Source of the DNA: Chloroflexota bacterium
Lineage (GTDB): Bacteria > Chloroflexota > Dehalococcoidia > Lucifugimonadales > JACPCL1
Length of the DNA: 16,409 nucleotides
Direction: 5' to 3'
Assembly (NCBI GenBank): GCA_016210395.1
Contig: JACQUI010000365.1
Location: forward strand, 1 to 16,409
Below the pieces are notes generated by a model. The model was given only the letters and a program-made list of their open reading frames with translations, searched no databases and was not told where the DNA came from. The position numbers and the translations under genes were made by a program. This document shows positions 6,615 to 13,342 of the stretch, piece after piece; the stretch's first letter is position 1, and the number at the start of each line of letters is the position of its first letter.

Positions 6615-8579
6615 TTACACCTTGAAGGCGCCGACCATCTCGCGCAGGGAGCCGGCGGTCTTGGAGAGCGACTCGACAGAGGCGACCACCTGCTGCACCT
6701 GGGCGCTCATCTCCTCGGCTGAGGCGGATACCTGCTGGCTGGCGGCACTGTTCTCTTCCGAGACGCTGGCCACAACCTCCAGGGACTTGCTCACCTCGGA
6801 GCTGCTGGCGCCCGCCTCTTCGGCCGAAGCCACGTTCTGTTCTACCACCTTGCTAACGCCCTCGATGGCTTTGACCATCTCCGCAGAAGACGCGGTCACT
6901 TCCTCGGCTGCGGCAGAGATCTGCTCGACTTCGCGGCCAACCTCTTCCGCCTTCAGGAGGATTTGTTCCAGCGCCTTCCCCGTTTCCTCGGCGAGCTTGA
7001 TGCCGTTGTCCACATCCTGCGCGCCGGCCTGCATTGCCCGTACCGACTCTGCCGCTGCCTTCTGTATCTCCTCAACGGTGCTCTCGATCTCCTTGGTGGA
7101 GACGGCAACGCGCTCGGCCAGCTTGCGGACCTCTTCGGCAACCACGGCGAAGCCCTTGCCGTGCTCGCCGGCGCGGGCGGCCTCGATGGTGGCGTTGAGC
7201 GCCAGGAGGTTCGTTTGAGAGGCGATGTCGTCAATCACGGCCACGATTTTGCCGATCTCGGCGGCGCGGCCGTTCATGCCGTTGATGGTCTTGCTCACGG
7301 TCTCGGCGCCGGCCTTGACCTGTCCCATGCCGGCGATGGTCTTCCTGGCGCGGTCCGCGCCGTGTTGCGAAAGCTCTGCAGACTCCTGTGCGCGCTGCGA
7401 CGCCTTCTGAGCAGACGTGGCAACCTGCGCGATAGAGGTAGAGACTTGCCCCACCATGTCCGAAGCCTGCTGCACCAGGGAAGCCTGCTCCTGTGCGCCT
7501 TTGGCGACTTCCATGGAGGCCTGGCTCAGTTGCTCGATTCCCTGCGTGACCGACTGGAGGCTCCTGGCCTGCTCGTCGGCGCCTTTGGCTACTTGCTGGG
7601 CGGAGGCGGCGATCTCGCCCGTCGCCTTGCCGGCCTCCTGGGCTGCCTGGTTGAGCTGCTGAGAGGCCCCCGCAAGGTTGCCGGCAGCCGCGTTAAGCTG
7701 CTCCACCGTCTTACAAAGGTTCGCCGTCATGGAGGCGAAGGCGGTGCCAAGCGTGTCCTTTTCTCCTTTGGGCTTTACGTCCACCTTGAGGTCGCCGCCC
7801 GCGATACGATTGGCAGCCCCTGCCATCTCTTGCAGATAAGACTGCATCTCGCTGTAGGACCTGGCCATGCGCCCGAGCTCATCGGATGACTTGACTTCCA
7901 CCTTCCGGCTCAGATCGCCAACCGCGATGCTGTCCAGCCCAGCGGCCACGGCCCTTACGCCCGTAGAGATGTTCTTGGATGCGACGATGGCCAGGCCGGC
8001 GGCGATGGCCACGCCGATGAACGTCAGGACCGTCGTGACGAGGATGACGTTCCACCTGGTGCTGTTCGCCGCGTCCATAGCGCTTTCCTGGGCAGCCACT
8101 GCGGCGCTCTTCAGCTCGTCGAGCCGTGCGAAGAGCACCTTGCCATGAGCATCCTCATCCTTCATGAGGTTACTCCCGGCCTCAATGTCGCCCTTCATGT
8201 ACGCTGCGACCATGGCTTCCATGAGCTTTTCCCACTGGTCATGCGTGGCCAGGAAGGTGTCCAACATAGTTGCTTCTGAGGAGGTCAGTTGCGGACGCAG
8301 GTCCCGCGCCGCTGCGGCTATCTTCTGCCCACGCTCGTGGGCCTCCACTAGGCCGTAGTCCGTCCGCGTGACGGCGGCATGGTGGAACCATTGCCCCTCA
8401 TCTGCGGCGAGCGTGGCCATCTCCATCACGGGGCTGGTCTTCTCGGCCTCCTCCATGATCCGCGCCGCGCCGTCGTGGATCCTGTTGAAGCCGAGGTAGG
8501 CGACGCCGAAGCCTGCCAGCAGCATAGCCACGATAGCCGCAAAAGAAGCGATGAGTTTGACGCCGATGCTGAGCTTCAT
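6615..8579 (-). CDS. Methyl-accepting chemotaxis protein (transmembrane, two HAMP units)
   Basis: This inner-membrane chemoreceptor has 654 residues. TM1 is at about 9-30. A helical extracytoplasmic region (about 31-175), probably a four-helix-bundle sensor, is followed by TM2 at about 177-200. A HAMP domain (about 201-253) follows, and then a second HAMP-like unit with the GGDLKVDVKP signature (about 255-300). The cytoplasmic signalling coiled coil follows, with the conserved hairpin tip IDDIASQTNLLALNATIEAA (449-468) and GEHGKGFAVVAEEVRKLAER. Many Ala/Ser/Gln/Glu-rich heptads offer methylation sites, such as SAEEMSAQ near the end. It ends in VGAFKV with no CheR/CheB tether pentapeptide. The start is ATG 8579, not the in-frame ATG at 8618, because AGGGAGGA lies 6 bases upstream and TM1 begins correctly. 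The ligand cannot be inferred. Confidence 0.95.
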   Translation of the reverse strand: MKLSIGVKLIASFAAIVAMLLAGFGVAYLGFNRIHDGAARIMEEAEKTSPVMEMATLAADEGQWFHHAAVTRTDYGLVEAHERGQKIAAAARDLRPQLTSSEATMLDTFLATHDQWEKLMEAMVAAYMKGDIEAGSNLMKDEDAHGKVLFARLDELKSAAVAAQESAMDAANSTRWNVILVTTVLTFIGVAIAAGLAIVASKNISTGVRAVAAGLDSIAVGDLSRKVEVKSSDELGRMARSYSEMQSYLQEMAGAANRIAGGDLKVDVKPKGEKDTLGTAFASMTANLCKTVEQLNAAAGNLAGASQQLNQAAQEAGKATGEIAASAQQVAKGADEQARSLQSVTQGIEQLSQASMEVAKGAQEQASLVQQASDMVGQVSTSIAQVATSAQKASQRAQESAELSQHGADRARKTIAGMGQVKAGAETVSKTINGMNGRAAEIGKIVAVIDDIASQTNLLALNATIEAARAGEHGKGFAVVAEEVRKLAERVAVSTKEIESTVEEIQKAAAESVRAMQAGAQDVDNGIKLAEETGKALEQILLKAEEVGREVEQISAAAEEVTASSAEMVKAIEGVSKVVEQNVASAEEAGASSSEVSKSLEVVASVSEENSAASQQVSASAEEMSAQVQQVVASVESLSKTAGSLREMVGAFKV

Positions 8580-8585
8580 TGTTGT

Positions 8586-8593
8586 TCCTCCCT
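8586..8593 (-). promoter_or_regulatory. Ribosome binding site of the receptor gene
   Basis: AGGGAGGA on the minus strand lies 6 bases before ATG 8579. It decides the start against the upstream in-frame ATG at 8618. Confidence 0.7.
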
Positions 8594-8654
8594 GGGAATT
8601 GCCGCTTTGCCCCGGCATTCCCTGGCCGCCTTTTGGGGCGGGCCTTTGCCTTCT

Positions 8655-9110
8655 TTAGCCTTGCTTGGGGTACCAGCCCCACCAGTAGGTCTCGCCACAG
8701 TTAGTGCACTTGACCTGCGTCGCTACATTGCCCGATGTCCCGCAAGCGCCGCAGGAAAAGCTCTTTTGCAGGCCGTTGCCTGGCGTTGCCTGGAGGTCGC
8801 CGGAGAGCTGGTCCACCCTGCCGGCGAGCTGCCAGATTTGCTCCGCAAGCTTTTGCATCGCCTGGTAGAGCTGTTGCACGGCGTCGCCGGGGACGGACGC
8901 CCCACCTTGGCCATCGCGCGCCGCCCGCTCCAGGGCTTCCACGCGTTGGGCGAGGCCGGTCACCGTAGAGAGCATGTCGGTGGCAGGAGCGGCGGGTCTG
9001 GCAACTTCGGCGACTCTTGCCGTAGCCGCCCCTGGAGGAGCCTGCCGCGGCGCTGCCGTTGAGAGCATCCGGTCTATTTCTTCCTGCGAGAGGACCATTC
9101 CGTCTGACAT
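8655..9110 (-). CDS. Small zinc-ribbon protein with FliM/FliY-type CheY-docking peptide
   Basis: I do not recognise this 151-residue protein as a named family. Its N-terminus, MVLSQEEIDRML (residues 5-16), closely matches the peptide with which FliM and FliY bind phosphorylated CheY (LSQ-x-EID-ALL pattern). A Pro/Ala-rich linker (about 19-45) follows, then a helical, probably coiled-coil region (about 46-108) with Leu/Val/Met heptad spacing. A C-terminal zinc ribbon has C120-x2-C123 and C135-x2-C138, ending in an aromatic tail (YWWGWYP). There is no signal peptide or membrane helix, so it is probably a cytosolic multimer. The ATG at 9110 has GGAGGGG upstream. It lies 21 bp after the HD-GYP gene and 75 bp before the receptor gene, inside the chemotaxis run. 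I infer that it is a CheY-P effector or adaptor; binding is not shown. Confidence 0.8.
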   Translation of the reverse strand: MSDGMVLSQEEIDRMLSTAAPRQAPPGAATARVAEVARPAAPATDMLSTVTGLAQRVEALERAARDGQGGASVPGDAVQQLYQAMQKLAEQIWQLAGRVDQLSGDLQATPGNGLQKSFSCGACGTSGNVATQVKCTNCGETYWWGWYPKQG

Positions 9111-9131
9111 GAGCGCCCCTCCATTCCCTTC

Positions 9132-10238
9132 CTAATATCCGATGACCTGGGCAATGAGCCTGTCCTGGTATTCCTCGCTTGAGAGGTCCATCTGATAAGG
9201 GAAGCAGAGGGGGTTCATGGCGGCATCGTATATGACGCGCACGACCGGCCTCGCCACGTGTCCTTCGTTGCTGCCGGCGACAATCCCAACCTCTCCCGTG
9301 TTGAGCTTGACCAGAATGCCGGTTGGGTACATTGGAATCTGCCGGGAGAAGACCTGCACCAGCTTGGGGTCGAACAGCTCGCCCCCGTAGGCCATAACGA
9401 ACTCCGCTGCCTCGTGAGGCATCAAGGCAGGGTGGTGCGGCCGGACCGACACCAGCCTGTAGTAGGCATCGGCCAGCGCAATGATTCTTGCCGCTGGACA
9501 GATGCCCTCGCCGCGCAGACCCTGCGGGTAGCCTGTCCCGTTCCATCGCTCGTGATGCTGCAGCACGGCCTCGACGACCTCGGAAGCGGGGTTTCGGATC
9601 TTGGTGAGCAACGCCGCGCCGTAGGCGGGGTGCAACTGCGCCTCTTCTGGGTCCTCAGCAATGGTTTCCAGTCCATCCTTTTCGCCTTCGTCCCCGCCGG
9701 AATCTTCAGAGGCATCAAGGGAGAGGGCCATGTACCCGATGTCCATAAGAAGGGCCGCGACAGCCAGGCTCCCGAGATGCTCAACGCGCCAGCCGGTCTT
9801 CATACCAATCAGGAGCGACATTTCGGCCACCCTGGCCGGGCGCACGTGCAGGTACTCGTCGTCTGAGGTGCAACCAGACATGCTGACCTCGCCGATGCTG
9901 TCCGGGAACATCTCTGCCGCCATGGCTTCGGCGCATATCTCAACCTGGCGAAGGAGGACTGCCAGCGTTTCTCGCGACTCGCGGCCTCCAGCCAGCGCCT
10001 GGCGCAGCGCCACGGCAGCCTGGGCGACCAGCTCCAGCGGGATGAGGGGTTCGACGACCAGGCTGGCCGTGCGAGGGTCCTCGACGAGGATCTCCCGCAC
10101 ACCGTGGACGGCCAGGGTCATGGGGCCGTCTTCCGGGATCTCCGTCCCTGCCTCAAAGAGGAGGTACCCATAGCTGTCATACACGGGGCGCCCCAGTACC
10201 AGTCCGGGCCTGGCGAATCTTGCAGACAGTCGGTACAT
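9132..10238 (-). CDS. HD-GYP-family protein with degenerate HD motif
   Basis: HD-GYP proteins usually hydrolyse cyclic di-GMP. The protein has 368 residues from ATG 10238. Residues 1-60 form the small N-terminal domain often fused to HD-GYP (PGLVLGRPVYDSYGYLLFEA). A helical linker precedes the HD-GYP domain, which begins near H131. The GYP part is intact: H203, then QHHERWNGTGYPQGLRGEGI (227-246) and D257 in ALADAYY. The HD dyad itself reads LLMDIGYM where LLHDIGK is expected, so the metal-binding His is Met165 and the usual Lys is Tyr. Metal binding, and perhaps catalysis, is likely altered; it may be a c-di-GMP sensor rather than a hydrolase. A C-terminal segment (about 295-368) extends past the domain. 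The start is set by GGGAGGT 5 bases upstream; an in-frame extension to 10472 would overlap cheR. Confidence 0.88.
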   Translation of the reverse strand: MYRLSARFARPGLVLGRPVYDSYGYLLFEAGTEIPEDGPMTLAVHGVREILVEDPRTASLVVEPLIPLELVAQAAVALRQALAGGRESRETLAVLLRQVEICAEAMAAEMFPDSIGEVSMSGCTSDDEYLHVRPARVAEMSLLIGMKTGWRVEHLGSLAVAALLMDIGYMALSLDASEDSGGDEGEKDGLETIAEDPEEAQLHPAYGAALLTKIRNPASEVVEAVLQHHERWNGTGYPQGLRGEGICPAARIIALADAYYRLVSVRPHHPALMPHEAAEFVMAYGGELFDPKLVQVFSRQIPMYPTGILVKLNTGEVGIVAGSNEGHVARPVVRVIYDAAMNPLCFPYQMDLSSEEYQDRLIAQVIGY

Positions 10239-10243
10239 TGCAT

Positions 10244-10250
10244 ACCTCCC
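10244..10250 (-). promoter_or_regulatory. Ribosome binding site of the HD-GYP gene
   Basis: GGGAGGT on the minus strand lies 5 bases before ATG 10238, within the 19-bp gap after cheR. It supports this start over the longer in-frame option that overlaps cheR. Confidence 0.7.
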
Positions 10251-10257
10251 GTCACAC

Positions 10258-11049
10258 TCATGCGGCGTTGCTGGACCGCTTCCTATAGATGGAACCATTG
10301 AGCCGGGTGAAATCGCCGGAAGAGCTTGCCATAAGGCTCTCGCAGCCGCCCAAGAACAGCACGCCATCCTCTCTAAGAGAGCGGCAGAACCTGCGCATGA
10401 GCTGTGTCTTGGCCTCATCTGTGAAGTAGATGACCACGTTGCGGCAAAGGATGAGGTCCAAGTCAGTTTCAAAGGGGTCTCTCAGCAGATTTTGCTGAGC
10501 AAAGCGCACCATTTCCCTGATCCTGGCGGTCACGAGATAGCAGTCGTCGGCCTTGACGAAGTACTTGAGCAAAAGCGACCTATCTACATTCTTGAGCTGT
10601 GTTGACGCATACGGTCCACCTTGCCTGGCGCTAGCCAGGACTGTCTCGTTGAGGTCTGTGGCCAGGACTTTGTGGTTGCGGCCGGGGGCGAGCTCCTCCA
10701 ACAGGATGGCCAGGGAGTAAGGCTCTTCGCCGTGGGAGCACCCTGCGCTCCAAATGTTCAGGGCTTGCCGCTTGCGCAGCAGGCCAGGCAGGACGCTGTT
10801 CCTGAGGAACACGAACTGCTCTTTGTCACGAAGAAACTCTGAGACGTTGATGGTGAGGAACTGCTGGAGCTTTTGCAGCGCCTCTCTATCGCGCTCCAGC
10901 GTGTTGCAGTAGGCCAGGGGGTGCTCAGCCTGGTTTGCTACGTAGCCGTCAAGGCGGCGGCGCATCTGCTGGCCCTTGTAGCTGTCAAGGTCAATGCCGG
11001 CCAGCGAAAGCACCTTCTTCTTCAGATAGTCGAATTCCTGGTTGTTCAT
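10258..11049 (-). CDS. cheR: CheR, chemoreceptor glutamate methyltransferase
   Basis: CheR transfers methyl groups from S-adenosylmethionine to receptor glutamates, opposing CheB. It has 263 residues. The N-terminal helical domain (about 1-75) contains MRRRLDGYV and ends in TINVSEFLRD. The Rossmann-like domain carries the SAM-binding motif IWSAGCSHGEEPYSLA (99-114), the acidic strand end ATDLNETVLA (130-139) and the family motif DLILCRNVVIYF (198-209). It ends in a region typical of CheR (GGCESLM...). ATG 11049 was chosen because family members begin there; a TTG at 11112 would add 21 residues with no matching features. The ribosome site is weak (GGGGTG). The HD-GYP gene follows after 19 bp, so the two are probably co-transcribed. 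Confidence 0.95.
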   Translation of the reverse strand: MNNQEFDYLKKKVLSLAGIDLDSYKGQQMRRRLDGYVANQAEHPLAYCNTLERDREALQKLQQFLTINVSEFLRDKEQFVFLRNSVLPGLLRKRQALNIWSAGCSHGEEPYSLAILLEELAPGRNHKVLATDLNETVLASARQGGPYASTQLKNVDRSLLLKYFVKADDCYLVTARIREMVRFAQQNLLRDPFETDLDLILCRNVVIYFTDEAKTQLMRRFCRSLREDGVLFLGGCESLMASSSGDFTRLNGSIYRKRSSNAA

Positions 11050-11239
11050 CGCAAGGCACCCCAGGACGTGCAGACTTCCCAGTGAGTCCTCCACGGAGAG
11101 AGCTCCTAACAACCATCATAGGAGACTCCCGCTCAGGCACGAATGGGGCTAGCACCCTGAAGACATGGGGGCAAAGTCCCGTTTCAACAGGGAAGCAGGT
11201 TGGACAGGCGGAAGTGCAGATGAAGTTGCCGTGCGTGCT

Positions 11240-11269
11240 GGGACGCGGGCAGGGAGACCCTGCCCCTAC
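11240..11269. repeat. GC-rich hairpin repeat, copy 1
   Basis: A perfect 8-bp stem with a 3-nt loop (GGGCAGGG-AGA-CCCTGCCC, 11248-11266) sits in a 30-bp unit starting GGGACGCGGGC. The same unit recurs at 16265-16294 with two differences. It lies in the 264-bp gap between the ATPase gene and cheR, for which I see no other content. It is a dispersed intergenic repeat that may also shape the mRNA. Confidence 0.8.
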
Positions 11270-11313
11270 AAATAAACGCGCGTCTGAGCCGGCGCCGGCG
11301 GCCGCAGATATCC

Positions 11314-12075
11314 CTATGCCTTGAAGCGGTAGAAAGGCAACACCTTCAGGCTCATGTTCATGCTGCGGCCCAGCTCCGGGTCTACTTCGAAGTAGACGGA
11401 TGTCTGTCGCCGCAACTGCGCCTTCCGGACCTTCATGATGTCCATAACCTTCATGGGCCTGAGCTGCAGGCCCACGGTTGTGCCTTCCACGTGCAGGCTG
11501 AGGTGGGTATCGAAGAGCTTGTCCATTTGCGGCAACAGGGCTGGATCGAAGCTGGAGGTAGGCAGAGTGAAGAGGACTGCTTTGCCGCCCTCGCAGATCT
11601 CCTGCTTGCACTTCATGAAAAACGTCAGGATGATCTGGGACTTTGCGCGGCTTACTACGGCGTTGAGCGAGTCTACGATGATGAAGTTCACGTCTGGGGG
11701 GAGCGTTCCGATGTGCCTTTGCAGCTTTTCGAAGGCCACAGGGCCTGGGTCCTTGACGCTGTAGATTTCATACAAGGGGTAGATGGAGAGCCGGCCTTCC
11801 GGCAGGAAAGCGGCAACGTCCAGGGAAAGTGAAGCCATCTGCTTCACCAGGTCTTCCCTGCTTTTGTTTTCAACGTAGTAGCAGACGCGAAGATCACCCA
11901 GCAAAGCGCCGAAGGCCAGATGCTGTGCCAGCACGCTCTTGCCGGTCCCTGACGGCCCCTCGATCAGCGTGAAGGAGCCTATCGGCAGCCCGCCAAACAT
12001 CGCCCGGTCAATGGAGTCGCTGCCGCTAGAGATCTTGATCTCGTTGTCTTCTTCAAGCGGTTGCCTGTACAGCAT
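11314..12075 (-). CDS. ArlH(FlaH)/KaiC-like RecA-fold ATPase
   Basis: This is a single-domain RecA-superfamily ATPase of 253 residues. It shows FGGLPIGS, Walker A GPSGTGKS (40-47), a KaiC-type strand with acidic residue CYYVENKSREDL (E69), and QMASLSLDV. Walker B is FIIVDSLNAV (131-140, D135), followed by FFMKCKQEI, and the C-terminal segment is TSVYFEVDPELG. This layout, including the FEVDP-x-LG end, resembles archaellum ATPase ArlH/FlaH more than two-domain KaiC or GvpD. In archaea ArlH sits at the motor base, where CheY signals arrive via CheF. ATG 12075 was chosen over ATG 12093 because GGAGG lies 9 bases upstream. It stands alone between a CheC-type gene (288-bp gap) and cheR (264-bp gap), with no ArlI, ArlJ or filament gene in the window. 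The family assignment is from remembered motifs. A regulatory KaiC-like ATPase is the main alternative. Confidence 0.75.
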   Translation of the reverse strand: MLYRQPLEEDNEIKISSGSDSIDRAMFGGLPIGSFTLIEGPSGTGKSVLAQHLAFGALLGDLRVCYYVENKSREDLVKQMASLSLDVAAFLPEGRLSIYPLYEIYSVKDPGPVAFEKLQRHIGTLPPDVNFIIVDSLNAVVSRAKSQIILTFFMKCKQEICEGGKAVLFTLPTSSFDPALLPQMDKLFDTHLSLHVEGTTVGLQLRPMKVMDIMKVRKAQLRRQTSVYFEVDPELGRSMNMSLKVLPFYRFKA

Positions 12076-12084
12076 GCTGGGGAT

Positions 12085-12089
12085 CCTCC
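12085..12089 (-). promoter_or_regulatory. Ribosome binding site of the ArlH-like gene
   Basis: GGAGG on the minus strand lies 9 bases before ATG 12075 and within the codons that would follow the alternative ATG at 12093. It therefore favours the shorter start. Confidence 0.6.
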
Positions 12090-12171
12090 GCATCCTTGGT
12101 CATGCAAAGGGTCTGAAGGACTGTCTCAAAATCGGGCGAGCTGGCGGTCACCACCAGGGAGGATGAAAACA

Positions 12172-12190
12172 GGATGCAGGGTGTGCATCC
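12172..12190. other. Hairpin upstream of the ArlH-like gene
   Basis: GGATGCA-GGGTG-TGCATCC forms a perfect 7-bp stem with a 5-nt loop. It lies about 100 bp upstream of the ATPase start, in the 288-bp gap after the CheC-type gene. No T-run follows on the minus strand. Its role is unknown. Confidence 0.5.
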
Positions 12191-12224
12191 GTAAGGGCAG
12201 GACCTCCCTGTCCTGGTCCCGCTA
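12191..12224. repeat. Degenerate copy of the GC-rich hairpin repeat
   Basis: This stretch, with core GGGCAGGACCTCCCTGTCCT, aligns with the reverse complement of the units at 11240-11269 and 16265-16294 with several changes. It keeps a CAGGAC/GTCCTG stem. Together with the adjacent 12172-12190 hairpin it is the only structure I see in the gap 12076-12363. Confidence 0.5.
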
Positions 12225-12363
12225 CGCACGGGCGCCGAGACTGCGCCCCAACGAACGTCCAGCAGCCACGGCAACGCAATCTGCGTTTCGCCAGCCCAAC
12301 TCCCCACGCCAAAAGGCTCGGGCGCCGGGCTGGCCCAGAACGCCAACCCTGTGCGTGTGTTGT

Positions 12364-12975
12364 TCATCGCGCGCCTCGCGATAGCAAGGCTCTGATGAAG
12401 CTCACCGTAGGCAAGACAAAGAACGCGCCGGTCGCCTGGGTAAGCTCGGCCCCGAACGTCGTCTCCAGCACCACCGCCGTGTCCGAGCTTTCCAGGATGT
12501 GCGGTGTCAGTGCGTCCATGATGGAGCCGGCCCTGTCCAACATGACTGCTGGGGGGGAAGGTTGCAGGTTCAAGCCCGTGGCGTCGGAAAGGGCGTTGAG
12601 GAAGAAGGCCCCAACGATGTTTCCCATCTCGCCAATGGCCGAACCCTCCATCTCTCCCAGGCGCGTGCAGGTCCCCGGCGTGTTGCCCATGAGGCAGTCC
12701 ACCAGGGAGTAGGCCGTTTGCGGCTTGTACATGAGCAGCATGTGCCCGCTGGCGTCTCCCGAGATGGCCAGATAGACGCCAACAACGGTCTTCTCACGGC
12801 CGCCCACCAGGTTGACCGTCTCCCTGGCGGGCATCCTCCTGGCGGAAATCGCCCTGACGCTGTATGGCTGGCCGAGCATCTGCGAAAGCCCGGCGACAGC
12901 GTTGGTGGAACCCTTTCGCAAGAGGCTGGCGCAGGCCGCCAGCTCTGCTTCGCTCAACACTGCTGTTTGTTGCAT
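12364..12975 (-). CDS. Second CheC-family CheY-P phosphatase
   Basis: A 203-residue CheC-family protein, divergent from the CheC at 3034-3621 but sharing its layout. It has an N-terminal helix (about residues 7-35) typical of CheC, the VVGVYLAISGDASGHMLL strand region, and one S-x3-E-x2-N active site in GSAIGEMGNIVGAFFLNALS (S112, E116, N119). As in the other copy, the second site is lost (AGSIMDALTPHI). It probably dephosphorylates CheY-P; whether it also binds CheD cannot be told. I chose ATG 12975 over the adjacent ATG 12978 because AGGAG is then 7 bases away. It is the first gene of the minus-strand run, with a 361-bp divergent gap to the histidine kinase, so the operon promoter probably lies upstream. 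The ArlH-like gene follows after a 288-bp repeat-bearing gap. Confidence 0.9.
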   Translation of the reverse strand: MQQTAVLSEAELAACASLLRKGSTNAVAGLSQMLGQPYSVRAISARRMPARETVNLVGGREKTVVGVYLAISGDASGHMLLMYKPQTAYSLVDCLMGNTPGTCTRLGEMEGSAIGEMGNIVGAFFLNALSDATGLNLQPSPPAVMLDRAGSIMDALTPHILESSDTAVVLETTFGAELTQATGAFFVLPTVSFIRALLSRGAR

Positions 12976-12978
12976 CAT

Positions 12979-13342
12979 GGGTCTCCTGAATGTGTTTCGG
13001 TGCACGCTCCTGACCGCCAAAGGGTCTGTTGGGTCCCATGACCTTGCGGGGTCAGGGATGCGGAAATTCCTTCCACAAGTCAAGCGTATAGAGTCTTGCG
13101 CTGTGGCTTCAGGGTGCTATCCCTCTGCGGCATGGGACTTTGGGGTGATAGCCGTAAAGTGCAGCGGATCTGTCCAGGTGGATGGAATGGGCAGCCCAGG
13201 CAAAGGCATCAGATGGATTAGTCTGCCATGAGTGCAAACAGACCGCGATTTCGTAGCAACAGTGGGGTGGTAGCACTATACTTGGCTGTCTCATTTTTGG
13301 GATACGCTCAATGCGATACTACGAATTCTGGGGACAACCTCC
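12979..13342. other. Divergent intergenic region
   Basis: About 360 bp separate the minus-strand chemotaxis run from the plus-strand histidine kinase, so promoters in both directions are expected. No gene is supported in it. A plausible plus-strand promoter is listed separately. On the minus strand a TTGACT and a TATACG occur near 13085-13095, but not at correct spacing to each other, so I make no firm call. Confidence 0.5.
13254..13282 (+). promoter_or_regulatory. Candidate promoter of the histidine kinase gene
   Basis: A TATACT hexamer at 13277-13282 matches the sigma-70 -10 box at five of six positions. The hexamer 17 bases upstream (TAGCAA, 13254-13259) is a poor -35. The kinase ATG lies 60 bp downstream, a reasonable leader length. 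This is a pattern guess only. Confidence 0.25.

Noticed and set aside
10239..10472. N-terminal extension of the HD-GYP protein to ATG 10472
   Set aside because: It would overlap the cheR coding region in another frame, has low-complexity composition, and a strong ribosome site supports ATG 10238.
12053..12367. A 104-codon minus-strand frame between the second CheC and the ArlH-like gene
   Set aside because: Its C-terminal part looks mildly protein-like and overlaps the ATPase start, but it runs through the hairpin repeat, has no clear ribosome site and matches no family I know.
12364..12975. A FliM-like docking peptide at the N-terminus of the second CheC (VLSEAEL)
   Set aside because: The stretch is better explained as the first helix common to CheC proteins; it lacks the EID core.
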